Part shown: in pieces, positions 7,073 through 14,511 of the stretch
How the letters are laid out: each line of letters starts with the position of its first letter
Numbering within the stretch: position 1 is the stretch's first letter
From: Coprobacillus sp.
GTDB taxonomy: Bacteria; Bacillota_I; Bacilli_A; RFN20; CAG-826
Reading direction: 5' to 3'
Assembly: GCA_021203805.1 (NCBI GenBank)
Contig: JAJQAM010000003.1
Location: 1 to 26,913, forward strand
Length of the DNA: 26,913 nt
The notes under the pieces: model-generated
What the model saw: the letters and a program-made list of their open reading frames with translations, nothing else
Told to the model about the DNA's origin: nothing
Database searches by the model: none
Position numbers and translations under genes: made by a program

Positions 7073-7777
7073 TTATAGGGGATTTTTAGAAATAATTCGA
7101 TAATTTCTAGGATAAATTTCATAAGTTTTGGAGCTTTTATGAATGAGTAAATAGACTCTCTTCTCAGTGGAAGTAGGGAGTGTATATTCAATCTTTTTAT
7201 CGATAGAAGAGGACAAAACGGAAAGGGCGTGAGATGAAGCTTCTACTTCCTCTTCATACGAGCTTCCCTTATAGGCGATAAGGGTTCCGCCTGTCTTTAA
7301 AGCAGGGATCGTAAGCTCTAGCAAAACATTAAGAGGAGCAACTGCTCTAGCTGTTATAAAGTCAAATGTTTCACGGTGTGTGCGGGCAAATTCTTCCATC
7401 CTGAAATTAGATAAAGAAACATTCTTTAAGCCTAGTTCATCCACGACAGTTTGGCAGTGTTTAATCTTTTTATTGGTGGAATCAAGCAAGGTAACATTTA
7501 GCTCTGGATACATAATAGCAAGGGGAATACCAGGAAATCCCGCGCCTGTTCCGACATCGAGAAGGGCGCCGCTAGATAAATCTAAATCCTTACTAACAAG
7601 CACGCTATCAAGGATCATTTTGGAGACAAAATCATCATCATCAGTAATAGAAGTTAGATTAAGGTGCTTATTAGCCTCAAGGGTTAAATTCATGAGTGAC
7701 ACAAATTTTACCGCTACGTCATCAGAAATTTGAAGCCCATAATCAGAAAATATCTTTATTATCGTATCTTTATCCAT
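7073..7777 (-). CDS. rsmG: 16S rRNA (guanine527-N7)-methyltransferase RsmG
   Basis: Methylates G527 of 16S rRNA using S-adenosylmethionine. The SAM-binding motif LLDVGTGAGFPGIPLA lies about one third in, followed by LLDSTNKKIK and FDFITARAVAPL. The C-terminus (YPRNYRIISKNPL) has the family's typical closing pattern. I chose the ATG at 7777 (234 residues) over an in-frame TTG at 7801 because AAAGGA lies 11 bases before the ATG, inside the longer version. This start overlaps the mnmG stop (ATGGATAA), so the two genes are translationally coupled, as in the usual mnmG-rsmG pair. Confidence 0.95.
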   Translation of the reverse strand: MDKDTIIKIFSDYGLQISDDVAVKFVSLMNLTLEANKHLNLTSITDDDDFVSKMILDSVLVSKDLDLSSGALLDVGTGAGFPGIPLAIMYPELNVTLLDSTNKKIKHCQTVVDELGLKNVSLSNFRMEEFARTHRETFDFITARAVAPLNVLLELTIPALKTGGTLIAYKGSSYEEEVEASSHALSVLSSSIDKKIEYTLPTSTEKRVYLLIHKSSKTYEIYPRNYRIISKNPL

Positions 7778-9653
7778 GTTGCTCTTTTTCCTTTTTAACA
7801 ATGAGAATGAGATTAGATATATCTGCGGGATTAACTCCGCTTATTCTTGAGGCCTGGCCAATGTTAGTTGGTCTTACTTTATCAAACTTTTGCCTTGCTT
7901 CTAATGCTAAACCATCTAAGTGCAAGTAATCCAGATTACTTGGAATAGATAAATTTTCAAGTTTACGCATGTTAGCAGCGTCTTTCGCCTGCTTTTTAAT
8001 ATAGCCTTCATACTTAAGAAGAATTTCAACTTCTTCAATCTCAAATTCATCAAGCCAGAGATTTTTTAGCTCTGGAATAAGGTGAATGACGTCCATAAGT
8101 TTGACATTTGGTCTTTTTATAAGCTCGGCGCAGTTAACTGCTCCAACTGGAGCATCATAGCCAAGTCCCACTAAATAGGAGATTAAACCATCGCTTCTAG
8201 CCACTGATGTCTTATTAGCGAGATCAATCGCTTTATTAATTTTATCCCTTTTGGTCATAAATTTATAGTAACGTAAGTCATTTATTAGTCCAATCTCATG
8301 TCCAAGGTCAGTTAAACGCATATCCGCGTTATCATGACGGAGAAGGAGGCGGTACTCCGCTCTTGATGACATTAGGCGGTAGGGCTCTTCTGTGCCTTTA
8401 GTAACGAGATCATCAATCATCACTCCAATATAGGCTTCATCTCTCTTCAAAATGATAGGCTCTTTATCTTCGATAAAACGGACGGCATTTATACCCGCCA
8501 TAAGGCCTAGTCCAGCGGCCTCTTCATATCCACTTGTCCCGCAGATTTGGCCCGCAATATATAGTCCTTCATACTTTTTGACCTTTAAAGTAGCATCAAA
8601 TTCATCTGTTTTTATGGCGTCATACTCAATGGCGTAGCCATATTTAAGGATTTCAGCGTGTTCAAATCCTGGTAAGGAGTGGACCATCTGCTCCTGAACA
8701 TCCTTGTCCATCGATGTTGAAAAGCCTTGTAGATAGATAGAATCTGTCTCAAGTGACTCAGGCTCTAGGAAAAGCTGGTGCCTCTCTTTATCTGGGAAGG
8801 TCACTATTTTAGACTCAATAGAGGGGCAGTATCGGGGTCCCACACCAGTAATCTGACCGCTATAAAGAGCGGATTTATCTAGATTATCTCTAATTATTTT
8901 GTGGGTTAATTCAGTAGTGTAAATTAAGTGGCAATTTATCTGCTCTTCCACTGGTATAAATTTCTCGGTCTCATAGGAGAAAGCAAGATGGCCAGGAGTG
9001 CCTGGCTCGACTTTCGCTTTAGAGAAATCAATGCTATCTCTTTTAATTCTTGGAGGGGTTCCAGTCTTAAGACGATATAAGGATATCCCCATATCGGTAA
9101 GTGTCTTACTTAGGCCTTTAGAGGTTCGCTCTCCCTCAGGGCCTTCTTCATGCTTTTCGCTCCCTTTAAAAGTAAGAGCGTTCATATATGTTCCAGTGGT
9201 CAAAATAACCGCTTTTGCTTCTATTTCAGTGCCGTCTTCAAGTCTGACCCCGTGTATGCATTTTTGATCTATTAATAGGTCCACTACCATGGCTTCAATA
9301 TAGTCGAGATTTTCGCAGTTTTGAACGGCGTTTTGCATATTTTTAGGGTATTGAAGCTTATCTTGTTGGCTTCTTAGACACCTCACTCCAGGGCCTTTTT
9401 TGGTGTTAAGCATTTTCATCTGCAAATAGTTGAGATCTGCAACCTTTCCCATCATACCGCCAAGGGCATCTATTTCTCTTACAACTATCCCTTTAGCGGA
9501 TCCTCCAATAGATGGGTTACAGGGCATATTACCCACTTTAGAAAAGTTAAGAGTAATAAGTAAAGTAGAATGACCTAGGTGAGCACTTGAAAAAGCGGCC
9601 TCAAGTCCTGCATGGCCGCCACCAACTACAATGATATCGTAGCTTTTATTCAT
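7770..9653 (-). CDS. mnmG: tRNA U34 carboxymethylaminomethyl modification enzyme MnmG (GidA)
   Basis: FAD enzyme that, with MnmE, builds the cmnm5 group on U34 of several tRNAs. It has the FAD-binding GGGHAGLEAA at the N-terminus, CNPSIGGSAKG, the GPGVRCLRSQQDK segment, and a C-terminal helical domain that binds MnmE. Length from the ATG at 9653 is 627 residues, normal for the family. An in-frame TTG at 9662 would add three residues. The start comes 1 base after the sufB stop, so mnmG seems to be the next gene of the suf transcript. The partner mnmE, often directly upstream in relatives, is absent here and must lie outside the window. Confidence 0.97.
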   Translation of the reverse strand: MNKSYDIIVVGGGHAGLEAAFSSAHLGHSTLLITLNFSKVGNMPCNPSIGGSAKGIVVREIDALGGMMGKVADLNYLQMKMLNTKKGPGVRCLRSQQDKLQYPKNMQNAVQNCENLDYIEAMVVDLLIDQKCIHGVRLEDGTEIEAKAVILTTGTYMNALTFKGSEKHEEGPEGERTSKGLSKTLTDMGISLYRLKTGTPPRIKRDSIDFSKAKVEPGTPGHLAFSYETEKFIPVEEQINCHLIYTTELTHKIIRDNLDKSALYSGQITGVGPRYCPSIESKIVTFPDKERHQLFLEPESLETDSIYLQGFSTSMDKDVQEQMVHSLPGFEHAEILKYGYAIEYDAIKTDEFDATLKVKKYEGLYIAGQICGTSGYEEAAGLGLMAGINAVRFIEDKEPIILKRDEAYIGVMIDDLVTKGTEEPYRLMSSRAEYRLLLRHDNADMRLTDLGHEIGLINDLRYYKFMTKRDKINKAIDLANKTSVARSDGLISYLVGLGYDAPVGAVNCAELIKRPNVKLMDVIHLIPELKNLWLDEFEIEEVEILLKYEGYIKKQAKDAANMRKLENLSIPSNLDYLHLDGLALEARQKFDKVRPTNIGQASRISGVNPADISNLILIVKKEKEQHG

Positions 9654-9654
9654 A

Positions 9655-11070
9655 TTATCCAACCGATCCCGTCATATCCATCTTAATAAGCTGGTTAAGC
9701 TCGACGGCATATTCCATAGGAAGTTCTTTCGTAAAGGGCTCAATAAAGCCCATAACTATCATTAAAGTAGCGTCTTCTTCGCTTATTCCTCTCGACATGA
9801 GATAGAAGAGCTGCTCCGCGTTTATCTTAGAAACCGTGGCTTCATGCTCAATATAAGAAGAATTATTATCGCACTGATTAGTGGGGATTGTATCACTATC
9901 GGATAGGCCGTCTAGAATCAGAGTGTCGCACTCTACGTGGGACTTAGAGTATTCCGCTTTCTTATTAATACGGACAGTTCCCCGGTAATTGACCACTCCG
10001 CCGTTTTTACAAATGGATTTAGAAACAATATTACTGGTGGTATATGGAGCTTCATGAATCATCCTAGCGCCAGCATCTTGAACCTGATTATGACCCGCAA
10101 CTGCAATCGAAATGCAGGTCCCTTTGGCGTATTTTTCCTTTAATATGCAGGCGGGATACTTCATATTCATCTGGCTTCCAATATTGCCGTCTACCCATTC
10201 CATAATGCCGTTTTCATAAACCGCGGCTCTTTTTGTGACGAGATTAATGATGTTATCAGACCAGTTTTGAATGGTAGAATAGCGACATTTACCGCCTTTA
10301 AGGACAATAATCTCGACGACAGCGGCATGAAGGGAGTCTTTAGAGTAGATAGGGGCGGTGCATCCCTCAACGTAGTGAACACTTGCGCCTTCATCCACGA
10401 TGATTAAAGTCCTTTCGAATTGACCACTTTTTTCGTTATTAATTCTAAAATAACTCTGCAAAGGTTTATCTAAATGAACGTCTTTTGGAACGTAGATAAA
10501 TGAACCGCCACTCCAAACAGCAGAGTTAAGAGCGGCGAATTTGTTATCTCCCATCGGCACCACCGTTCCAAAATATTTCTTAAACAAATCAGGATAGAGT
10601 TTAAGACCCATGTCAGTGGAGAGGAATATAACGCCTTTCTCTTCGACCTCTTTAAGCATGTTGTGATAGACCATTTCACTCTCGTACTGAGTGGCAACGC
10701 CGGATAAATATTTCTGCTCGGCCTCCGGTATACCTAGTTTATTAAATGTATTTTTTATGGTCTCAGGAACTTCATCCCAGGAGCGAACTTCCTTCTCACT
10801 AGGACGGGTAAAATAGGTATAACTATCATAATCTATGTGGGTTAAGTCCACACCGAAATCAGGAGTGGGGATATTTAGGAATGTGTGATAAGCTTTAAGC
10901 CTAAAATCTAGCATCCATTCCGGCTCATCTTTAAGACGAGAAATCTCACGGATTGTCTCCTCACTTAGACCTTTTTCGGTTTTATAGATAGAAGTATCTT
11001 TATCTTTAAAGCCGTACTTATACTCATCACTTCTAAGCTCTTCGTGTTCTACTTTTACTTTACTACTCAT
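9655..11070 (-). CDS. sufB: Fe-S cluster scaffold protein SufB
   Basis: Core subunit of the SufBCD scaffold on which new Fe-S clusters form. I take the ATG at 11070 (MSSKVKVEHEEL), giving 471 residues, close to the 465 of B. subtilis. A longer reading from a TTG at 11157 would only translate the end of sufU in another frame. Late motifs fit the family: SKSHVECDTL with the conserved Cys, NNSSYIEHEATVSKINAEQLFYL with the conserved Glu, and SRGISEEDA. It overlaps sufU by 8 bases. AAAGGA lies 14 bases upstream, a long distance, so coupling to sufU is likely. Confidence 0.97.
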   Translation of the reverse strand: MSSKVKVEHEELRSDEYKYGFKDKDTSIYKTEKGLSEETIREISRLKDEPEWMLDFRLKAYHTFLNIPTPDFGVDLTHIDYDSYTYFTRPSEKEVRSWDEVPETIKNTFNKLGIPEAEQKYLSGVATQYESEMVYHNMLKEVEEKGVIFLSTDMGLKLYPDLFKKYFGTVVPMGDNKFAALNSAVWSGGSFIYVPKDVHLDKPLQSYFRINNEKSGQFERTLIIVDEGASVHYVEGCTAPIYSKDSLHAAVVEIIVLKGGKCRYSTIQNWSDNIINLVTKRAAVYENGIMEWVDGNIGSQMNMKYPACILKEKYAKGTCISIAVAGHNQVQDAGARMIHEAPYTTSNIVSKSICKNGGVVNYRGTVRINKKAEYSKSHVECDTLILDGLSDSDTIPTNQCDNNSSYIEHEATVSKINAEQLFYLMSRGISEEDATLMIVMGFIEPFTKELPMEYAVELNQLIKMDMTGSVG

Positions 11071-11494
11071 GTTTTTCAAATATTTCCTTTGCAGCGCTCC
11101 AGCCAATAGTAGCGCATCTAATTCTCGCGGCTTGTTTTGAAGTATTTTGGAAAGCAAGGGCTTCCTCTAATAATTCACTATCATATTCTTCTTCGTGAAT
11201 CATATGCATATATTGATCGATGAGATTAAGGCCCTCATCTCTCGTTTTCCCTATCATCATTGAGCACATAATATCAGTAGAGGCCGTACTTATCGCACAG
11301 GCTCTCCCTTCAAAAGAAGCGTCCACTACCTTATCCTTATCTATCTTAAGATAGATATCAATATCATCAATACAGTTATCTGATTTCATATGGACTTTCT
11401 CGTAGCCTTCTTCAGTTGGGGTATGCTTAAAAACTGGATTAGAAGCATGATCCATAATAATGGCTCTCATCATTTCATTAGTCAAAGAAGGCAT
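11063..11494 (-). CDS. sufU: Zinc-dependent sulfurtransferase SufU
   Basis: Takes the persulfide from SufS and passes it to the SufBCD scaffold. The 143-residue protein keeps the four zinc ligands of B. subtilis SufU at nearly the same positions: Cys41 and Asp43 (NCIDD), Cys66 (GRACAIS) and Cys127 (IRCATIGW). The Asp and the insert length mark it as SufU rather than IscU. GGAGG lies 11 bases before the ATG at 11494. The start overlaps the end of sufS by 17 bases, a fairly long overlap that again suggests coupled translation. Confidence 0.96.
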   Translation of the reverse strand: MPSLTNEMMRAIIMDHASNPVFKHTPTEEGYEKVHMKSDNCIDDIDIYLKIDKDKVVDASFEGRACAISTASTDIMCSMMIGKTRDEGLNLIDQYMHMIHEEEYDSELLEEALAFQNTSKQAARIRCATIGWSAAKEIFEKHE

Positions 11495-12704
11495 CTAAGA
11501 AATTACCTCCGTTTTTTAAGGCTTCTACCAAATAATCAATTTCTTCTTTAGTGTTATAGACGTAGAAAGAGGCGCGACAGGTATCGGGAGTGCCTAGAAA
11601 CTCCGCGAGCGTTTTGTCGCAGTGCTCTCCGCTTCTTAACGCGATGCCTTTGCTATTTAAGTAGCTAGCTTCATCTTGAGAGAAGACGTCTTTGACGTTA
11701 AAGGTAACAATACCGGAGTCACTATCTGGATTATAAACGATAACGTTATCTAGTTTACTAAGTTCTTCTACGCAGTATTTTTTAAGAGATTTAACATATT
11801 CATCAATGTTACTAATACCAATAGATTCTATATATTCCACGGCTCTTCGAAGACCTAAAATACCTTCTAGATTCAAGGTGCCCGCTTCAAACTTAGCGGG
11901 TGGCTCTAGATAGGTGACGCAGCCGTTAATATCATATTTATCATTCATCCCTCCGCCAGTAAGAACTGGATCCATATCCTCTAAAAGAGGATATCTTCCC
12001 ACTAAAACACCTATTCCAGTGGGGCCCATCATCTTATGCCCGCTAAAGGAGAGGAAGTCTATCCCGTCCCCTTTAAAGTCTGTTTTAGTGTGAGGAACAG
12101 ACTGAGCTCCATCCACGCTAAAAATAGCGCCGTAGGAGTGAACAACCTCGCTAATTCCTTTAATATCAATAGAGTTACCAAGTACATTAGTCACAGCGGC
12201 AAGAGAGACAATCTTCACTTTATCATTCATGCATTTCTTTACGTTTTCTACGGTGACTTTCCCGTCACTTGTAAGAGGGACATGACGGAGAATTGCGCCG
12301 GTTAGCTCGCATATTCTTCCCCAGGGGAGAACGTTAGAAGCGTGCTCCGCTTCGCTTATTAAGATCTCATCGCCTTTTTTAAGGTGCTTAAGACCGTATC
12401 CCCAGGCGACCATATTAAGGGACATAGAGGTACCGCTTGTAAAAATAACTTCATTAGGCTCGCAGCCAACAAATCTAGCAATAACTTCACGGGCATGAAA
12501 TAGCTCTTGATCCATGTTATAGGCGATATCATAGTCTCCTCGATGGGAGTTAGCGTTTATTTCTTTATAGTAGCGGTCAACTTCTTCCATCACGCATCTC
12601 GGTTTAAAGGTTGTAGAGGCGTTATCAAAATACACTAAAGGATGAGACTGCATGCTTTTCTCTAGCATTGGAAAATCTTTTCTTATTTTTTCGACATCAA
12701 TCAT
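11478..12704 (-). CDS. sufS: Cysteine desulfurase SufS (group II)
   Basis: PLP enzyme that removes sulfur from cysteine and holds it as a persulfide. The PLP-binding Lys is K224 in SFSGHKMMGPTG, the ring-stacking His is H121 in SEAEHASN, and the catalytic Cys is C362 in RSGEHCDKTL. The short loop around that Cys fits group II (SufS) rather than IscS. The 408-residue length is normal. The ATG at 12704 overlaps the sufD stop as ATGA and has GAGGAG 8 bases upstream. Adjacent sufU is its expected partner. Confidence 0.97.
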   Translation of the reverse strand: MIDVEKIRKDFPMLEKSMQSHPLVYFDNASTTFKPRCVMEEVDRYYKEINANSHRGDYDIAYNMDQELFHAREVIARFVGCEPNEVIFTSGTSMSLNMVAWGYGLKHLKKGDEILISEAEHASNVLPWGRICELTGAILRHVPLTSDGKVTVENVKKCMNDKVKIVSLAAVTNVLGNSIDIKGISEVVHSYGAIFSVDGAQSVPHTKTDFKGDGIDFLSFSGHKMMGPTGIGVLVGRYPLLEDMDPVLTGGGMNDKYDINGCVTYLEPPAKFEAGTLNLEGILGLRRAVEYIESIGISNIDEYVKSLKKYCVEELSKLDNVIVYNPDSDSGIVTFNVKDVFSQDEASYLNSKGIALRSGEHCDKTLAEFLGTPDTCRASFYVYNTKEEIDYLVEALKNGGNFLDAFFD

Positions 12705-13498
12705 GCCATCTTCTCCTCAATTAAAGACTGGATTTTATTTTGACTTTCTTCATCGCTAAAGCCGTTTAATATTGGCCTAAGATAACCATAAGTAATAAGC
12801 TCTTTCGCCATCTGCTCAGTTAACCCACGACTTGTCATATAAAACATTTGATCTGGATTGATTTTTCCTAGAATGGCGGAGTGAGAGGCTTCGATATCAT
12901 TATCATCGATTTGTAGAACCGGTTTCACTACGCCGTGGGAGTTTTCATCAAACACCATGATGCGGCAGTTTTGAACGCTCCTAGACTCTGTTCGGCCTTT
13001 ATAGATGTGGCCGTTTCCATAAAAGGATAAGAATGAATCGTCTTTAGCTACGCCGTAGCAGTCGGTAAGGCCATATGTTCCGCTACCCGTATGATTAACT
13101 AAAATATCAAATCTTTTTGAATCCTTACCGCTAGAAAGGGAGGCGACTTTAAATACACCTTTCGCGTTCTTACCAGCGAGCTCAAATTCCCAAGAAAAAT
13201 CATTTTTCTCACTCGAAAAATCCGCAAAATAGAGATAAATCTCACTATTTTCATCGATTATTCCGTTTATTTTTAAATCTTTAATCGTGTGATCTCCAAT
13301 AAGGCCTAAATGAAGGACTGTGTCTCTTTTTACATGAAAAAAGAATTTATGAGGCTCATTGATCTCAAGGACAATAGAGAGCTCATTACCGCTTTCAACT
13401 TCAAAAGTGATAACCCCCTCTTTTTCGCTTACAGTAAAAAAATTCTCCTGAGAGAGGGCGCTACTAACACTATTAAAAACAAAATTATTCTCCGGCAT
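12701..13498 (-). CDS. sufD: Short SufD, Fe-S scaffold partner
   Basis: Partner of SufB in the SufBC2D complex. The C-terminal part is clearly SufD-like: IEASHSAILGKINPDQMFYMTSRGLTE keeps the conserved His and the SRGLT segment. At about 265 residues it is much shorter than the roughly 420-440 of E. coli and B. subtilis SufD. What is missing is most of the N-terminal helical region; the beta-helix core is kept. The ATG at 13498 overlaps sufC by 14 bases. AAGGA sits only 2-3 bases before it, a tight spacing, and an in-frame TTG at 13522 has no ribosome site. The call rests on both motif and operon position. Confidence 0.9.
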   Translation of the reverse strand: MPENNFVFNSVSSALSQENFFTVSEKEGVITFEVESGNELSIVLEINEPHKFFFHVKRDTVLHLGLIGDHTIKDLKINGIIDENSEIYLYFADFSSEKNDFSWEFELAGKNAKGVFKVASLSSGKDSKRFDILVNHTGSGTYGLTDCYGVAKDDSFLSFYGNGHIYKGRTESRSVQNCRIMVFDENSHGVVKPVLQIDDNDIEASHSAILGKINPDQMFYMTSRGLTEQMAKELITYGYLRPILNGFSDEESQNKIQSLIEEKMA

Positions 13499-14312
13499 TT
13501 TCCTTAACCGCGCATGCCCCAATGGATACTGTATTCATCGCGGGCTCTTCATCTTTTTTCTCAATATCTATTCCGTATTCAGTCGAGAGGAACTCATAAC
13601 CTTCATTATCGATTTTTTTAACAAGCTCTTCCCCGCCGTCTAAAACGATTCTTCCATCAATCATAACCACTGCTCTGGTGGGGTTAATTTGATCAAATAA
13701 TCTCGCGTAGTGAGAGATAACAAATAGAGTTTTTCCTTTCTCTGCTTGTCGGTGGATGCAGTCCGCTATTATCGTAATTGCGTCTATATCTAGGCCTGAG
13801 TCAATTTCATCAAGCATAATAAACTCGGGGTCAAGAAGAACCATTTGAAGGATCTCGTTTCTTTTCTTCTCGCCGCCGCTAAAGCCTTCATTAAGATTTC
13901 TTGTAGCGAGGTCAAAGGACATTTTGACCTCTTTTACGGCGGCGTCTAGTCTTTTATAAAACTCATAAGTAGAAATAGGTTTATCTCTTCTCGCATTTAC
14001 CGCGGCTCTTAAGAAATCAGAGTTAACCACTCCTGGAACTTCTACTGGAGTCTGCATGCCAAGGAATAAACCTAGTTTACTCCTTTCACTCGTATTCATC
14101 TCAGTAATATCTAGGCCTTTAAAGTAGATCTTGCCCTGAGTAACCTGGTAATTAGGATGTCCCATTATGGTAAGGAAAAGAGTGGACTTACCGTGTCCGT
14201 TAGGGCCAAATAGAGCGACTACTTCGCCCTCATTTATAACTAAATTAACTCCCTTAAGAATTTCTTTATTATCCACGCTGACATGGAGATCTTCGATTCG
14301 TAAATATTCCAT
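13485..14312 (-). CDS. sufC: Fe-S assembly ATPase SufC
   Basis: ABC-type ATPase of the cytosolic SufBCD complex. It has Walker A GPNGHGKST (about residues 36-44), the signature LNEGFSGGEKKRNE, Walker B FIMLDEIDSGLD and the switch His in VISHY. The 275 residues include a C-terminal tail of about 25, acidic and then mixed, that goes a little beyond the usual end (about 250-260). The ATG at 14312 has AAAGGA 8 bases upstream. It is the first gene of the suf run and lies just behind a good promoter. Confidence 0.97.
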   Translation of the reverse strand: MEYLRIEDLHVSVDNKEILKGVNLVINEGEVVALFGPNGHGKSTLFLTIMGHPNYQVTQGKIYFKGLDITEMNTSERSKLGLFLGMQTPVEVPGVVNSDFLRAAVNARRDKPISTYEFYKRLDAAVKEVKMSFDLATRNLNEGFSGGEKKRNEILQMVLLDPEFIMLDEIDSGLDIDAITIIADCIHRQAEKGKTLFVISHYARLFDQINPTRAVVMIDGRIVLDGGEELVKKIDNEGYEFLSTEYGIDIEKKDEEPAMNTVSIGACAVKENAGE

Positions 14313-14340
14313 ACTCTCTCTTTCCTTTTTACTCCTTATT

Positions 14341-14369
14341 ATTCTACATTTTAAAAAATGTTTTGTGAA
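14341..14369 (-). promoter_or_regulatory. Promoter of the suf operon
   Basis: On the minus strand TTCACA (14364-14369) and TAGAAT (14341-14346) are 17 bases apart; each matches the sigma-A consensus at 5 of 6 bases. The start site would fall about 20 bases before sufC. A second TATAAT at 14395-14400 is perfect but has only a weak -35 partner. Confidence 0.7.
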
Positions 14370-14447
14370 ATCTTATGCTTAATCGCCTTTAAAAATTATA
14401 GTCCAAAAGACCTTATTGGCGAATATAAAATTAAATAAATTTTATTG

Positions 14448-14476
14448 TTGCAATAAATAGCATAAATATATAGAAT
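14448..14476 (+). promoter_or_regulatory. Promoter of the lipoprotein gene pair
   Basis: TTGCAA (14448-14453) and TAGAAT (14471-14476) are 17 bases apart, 36 bases before the first lipoprotein ATG. A strong AAAGGAGG follows at 14494-14501. Confidence 0.65.
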
Positions 14477-14511
14477 AATAGACGCTATGAATTAAAGGAG
14501 GCAGACCCTAA

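Noticed and set aside
7367..7382. TGTTTCACG, half of the parS consensus, near parA/parB
   Set aside because: The other half does not match, and the bases encode the conserved RETFD segment of RsmG on the minus strand, so it is most likely coding sequence.
11071..11157. Longer sufB start at a TTG (29 extra residues)
   Set aside because: The extension overlaps sufU in another frame, has no homology to SufB, and the ATG at 11070 gives the normal length.
14383..14422. TCGCC/GGCGA inverted repeat in the suf-lipoprotein divergent region
   Set aside because: Only 5 bp with a 30-base spacer, not placed on either promoter; too weak to call an operator or hairpin.
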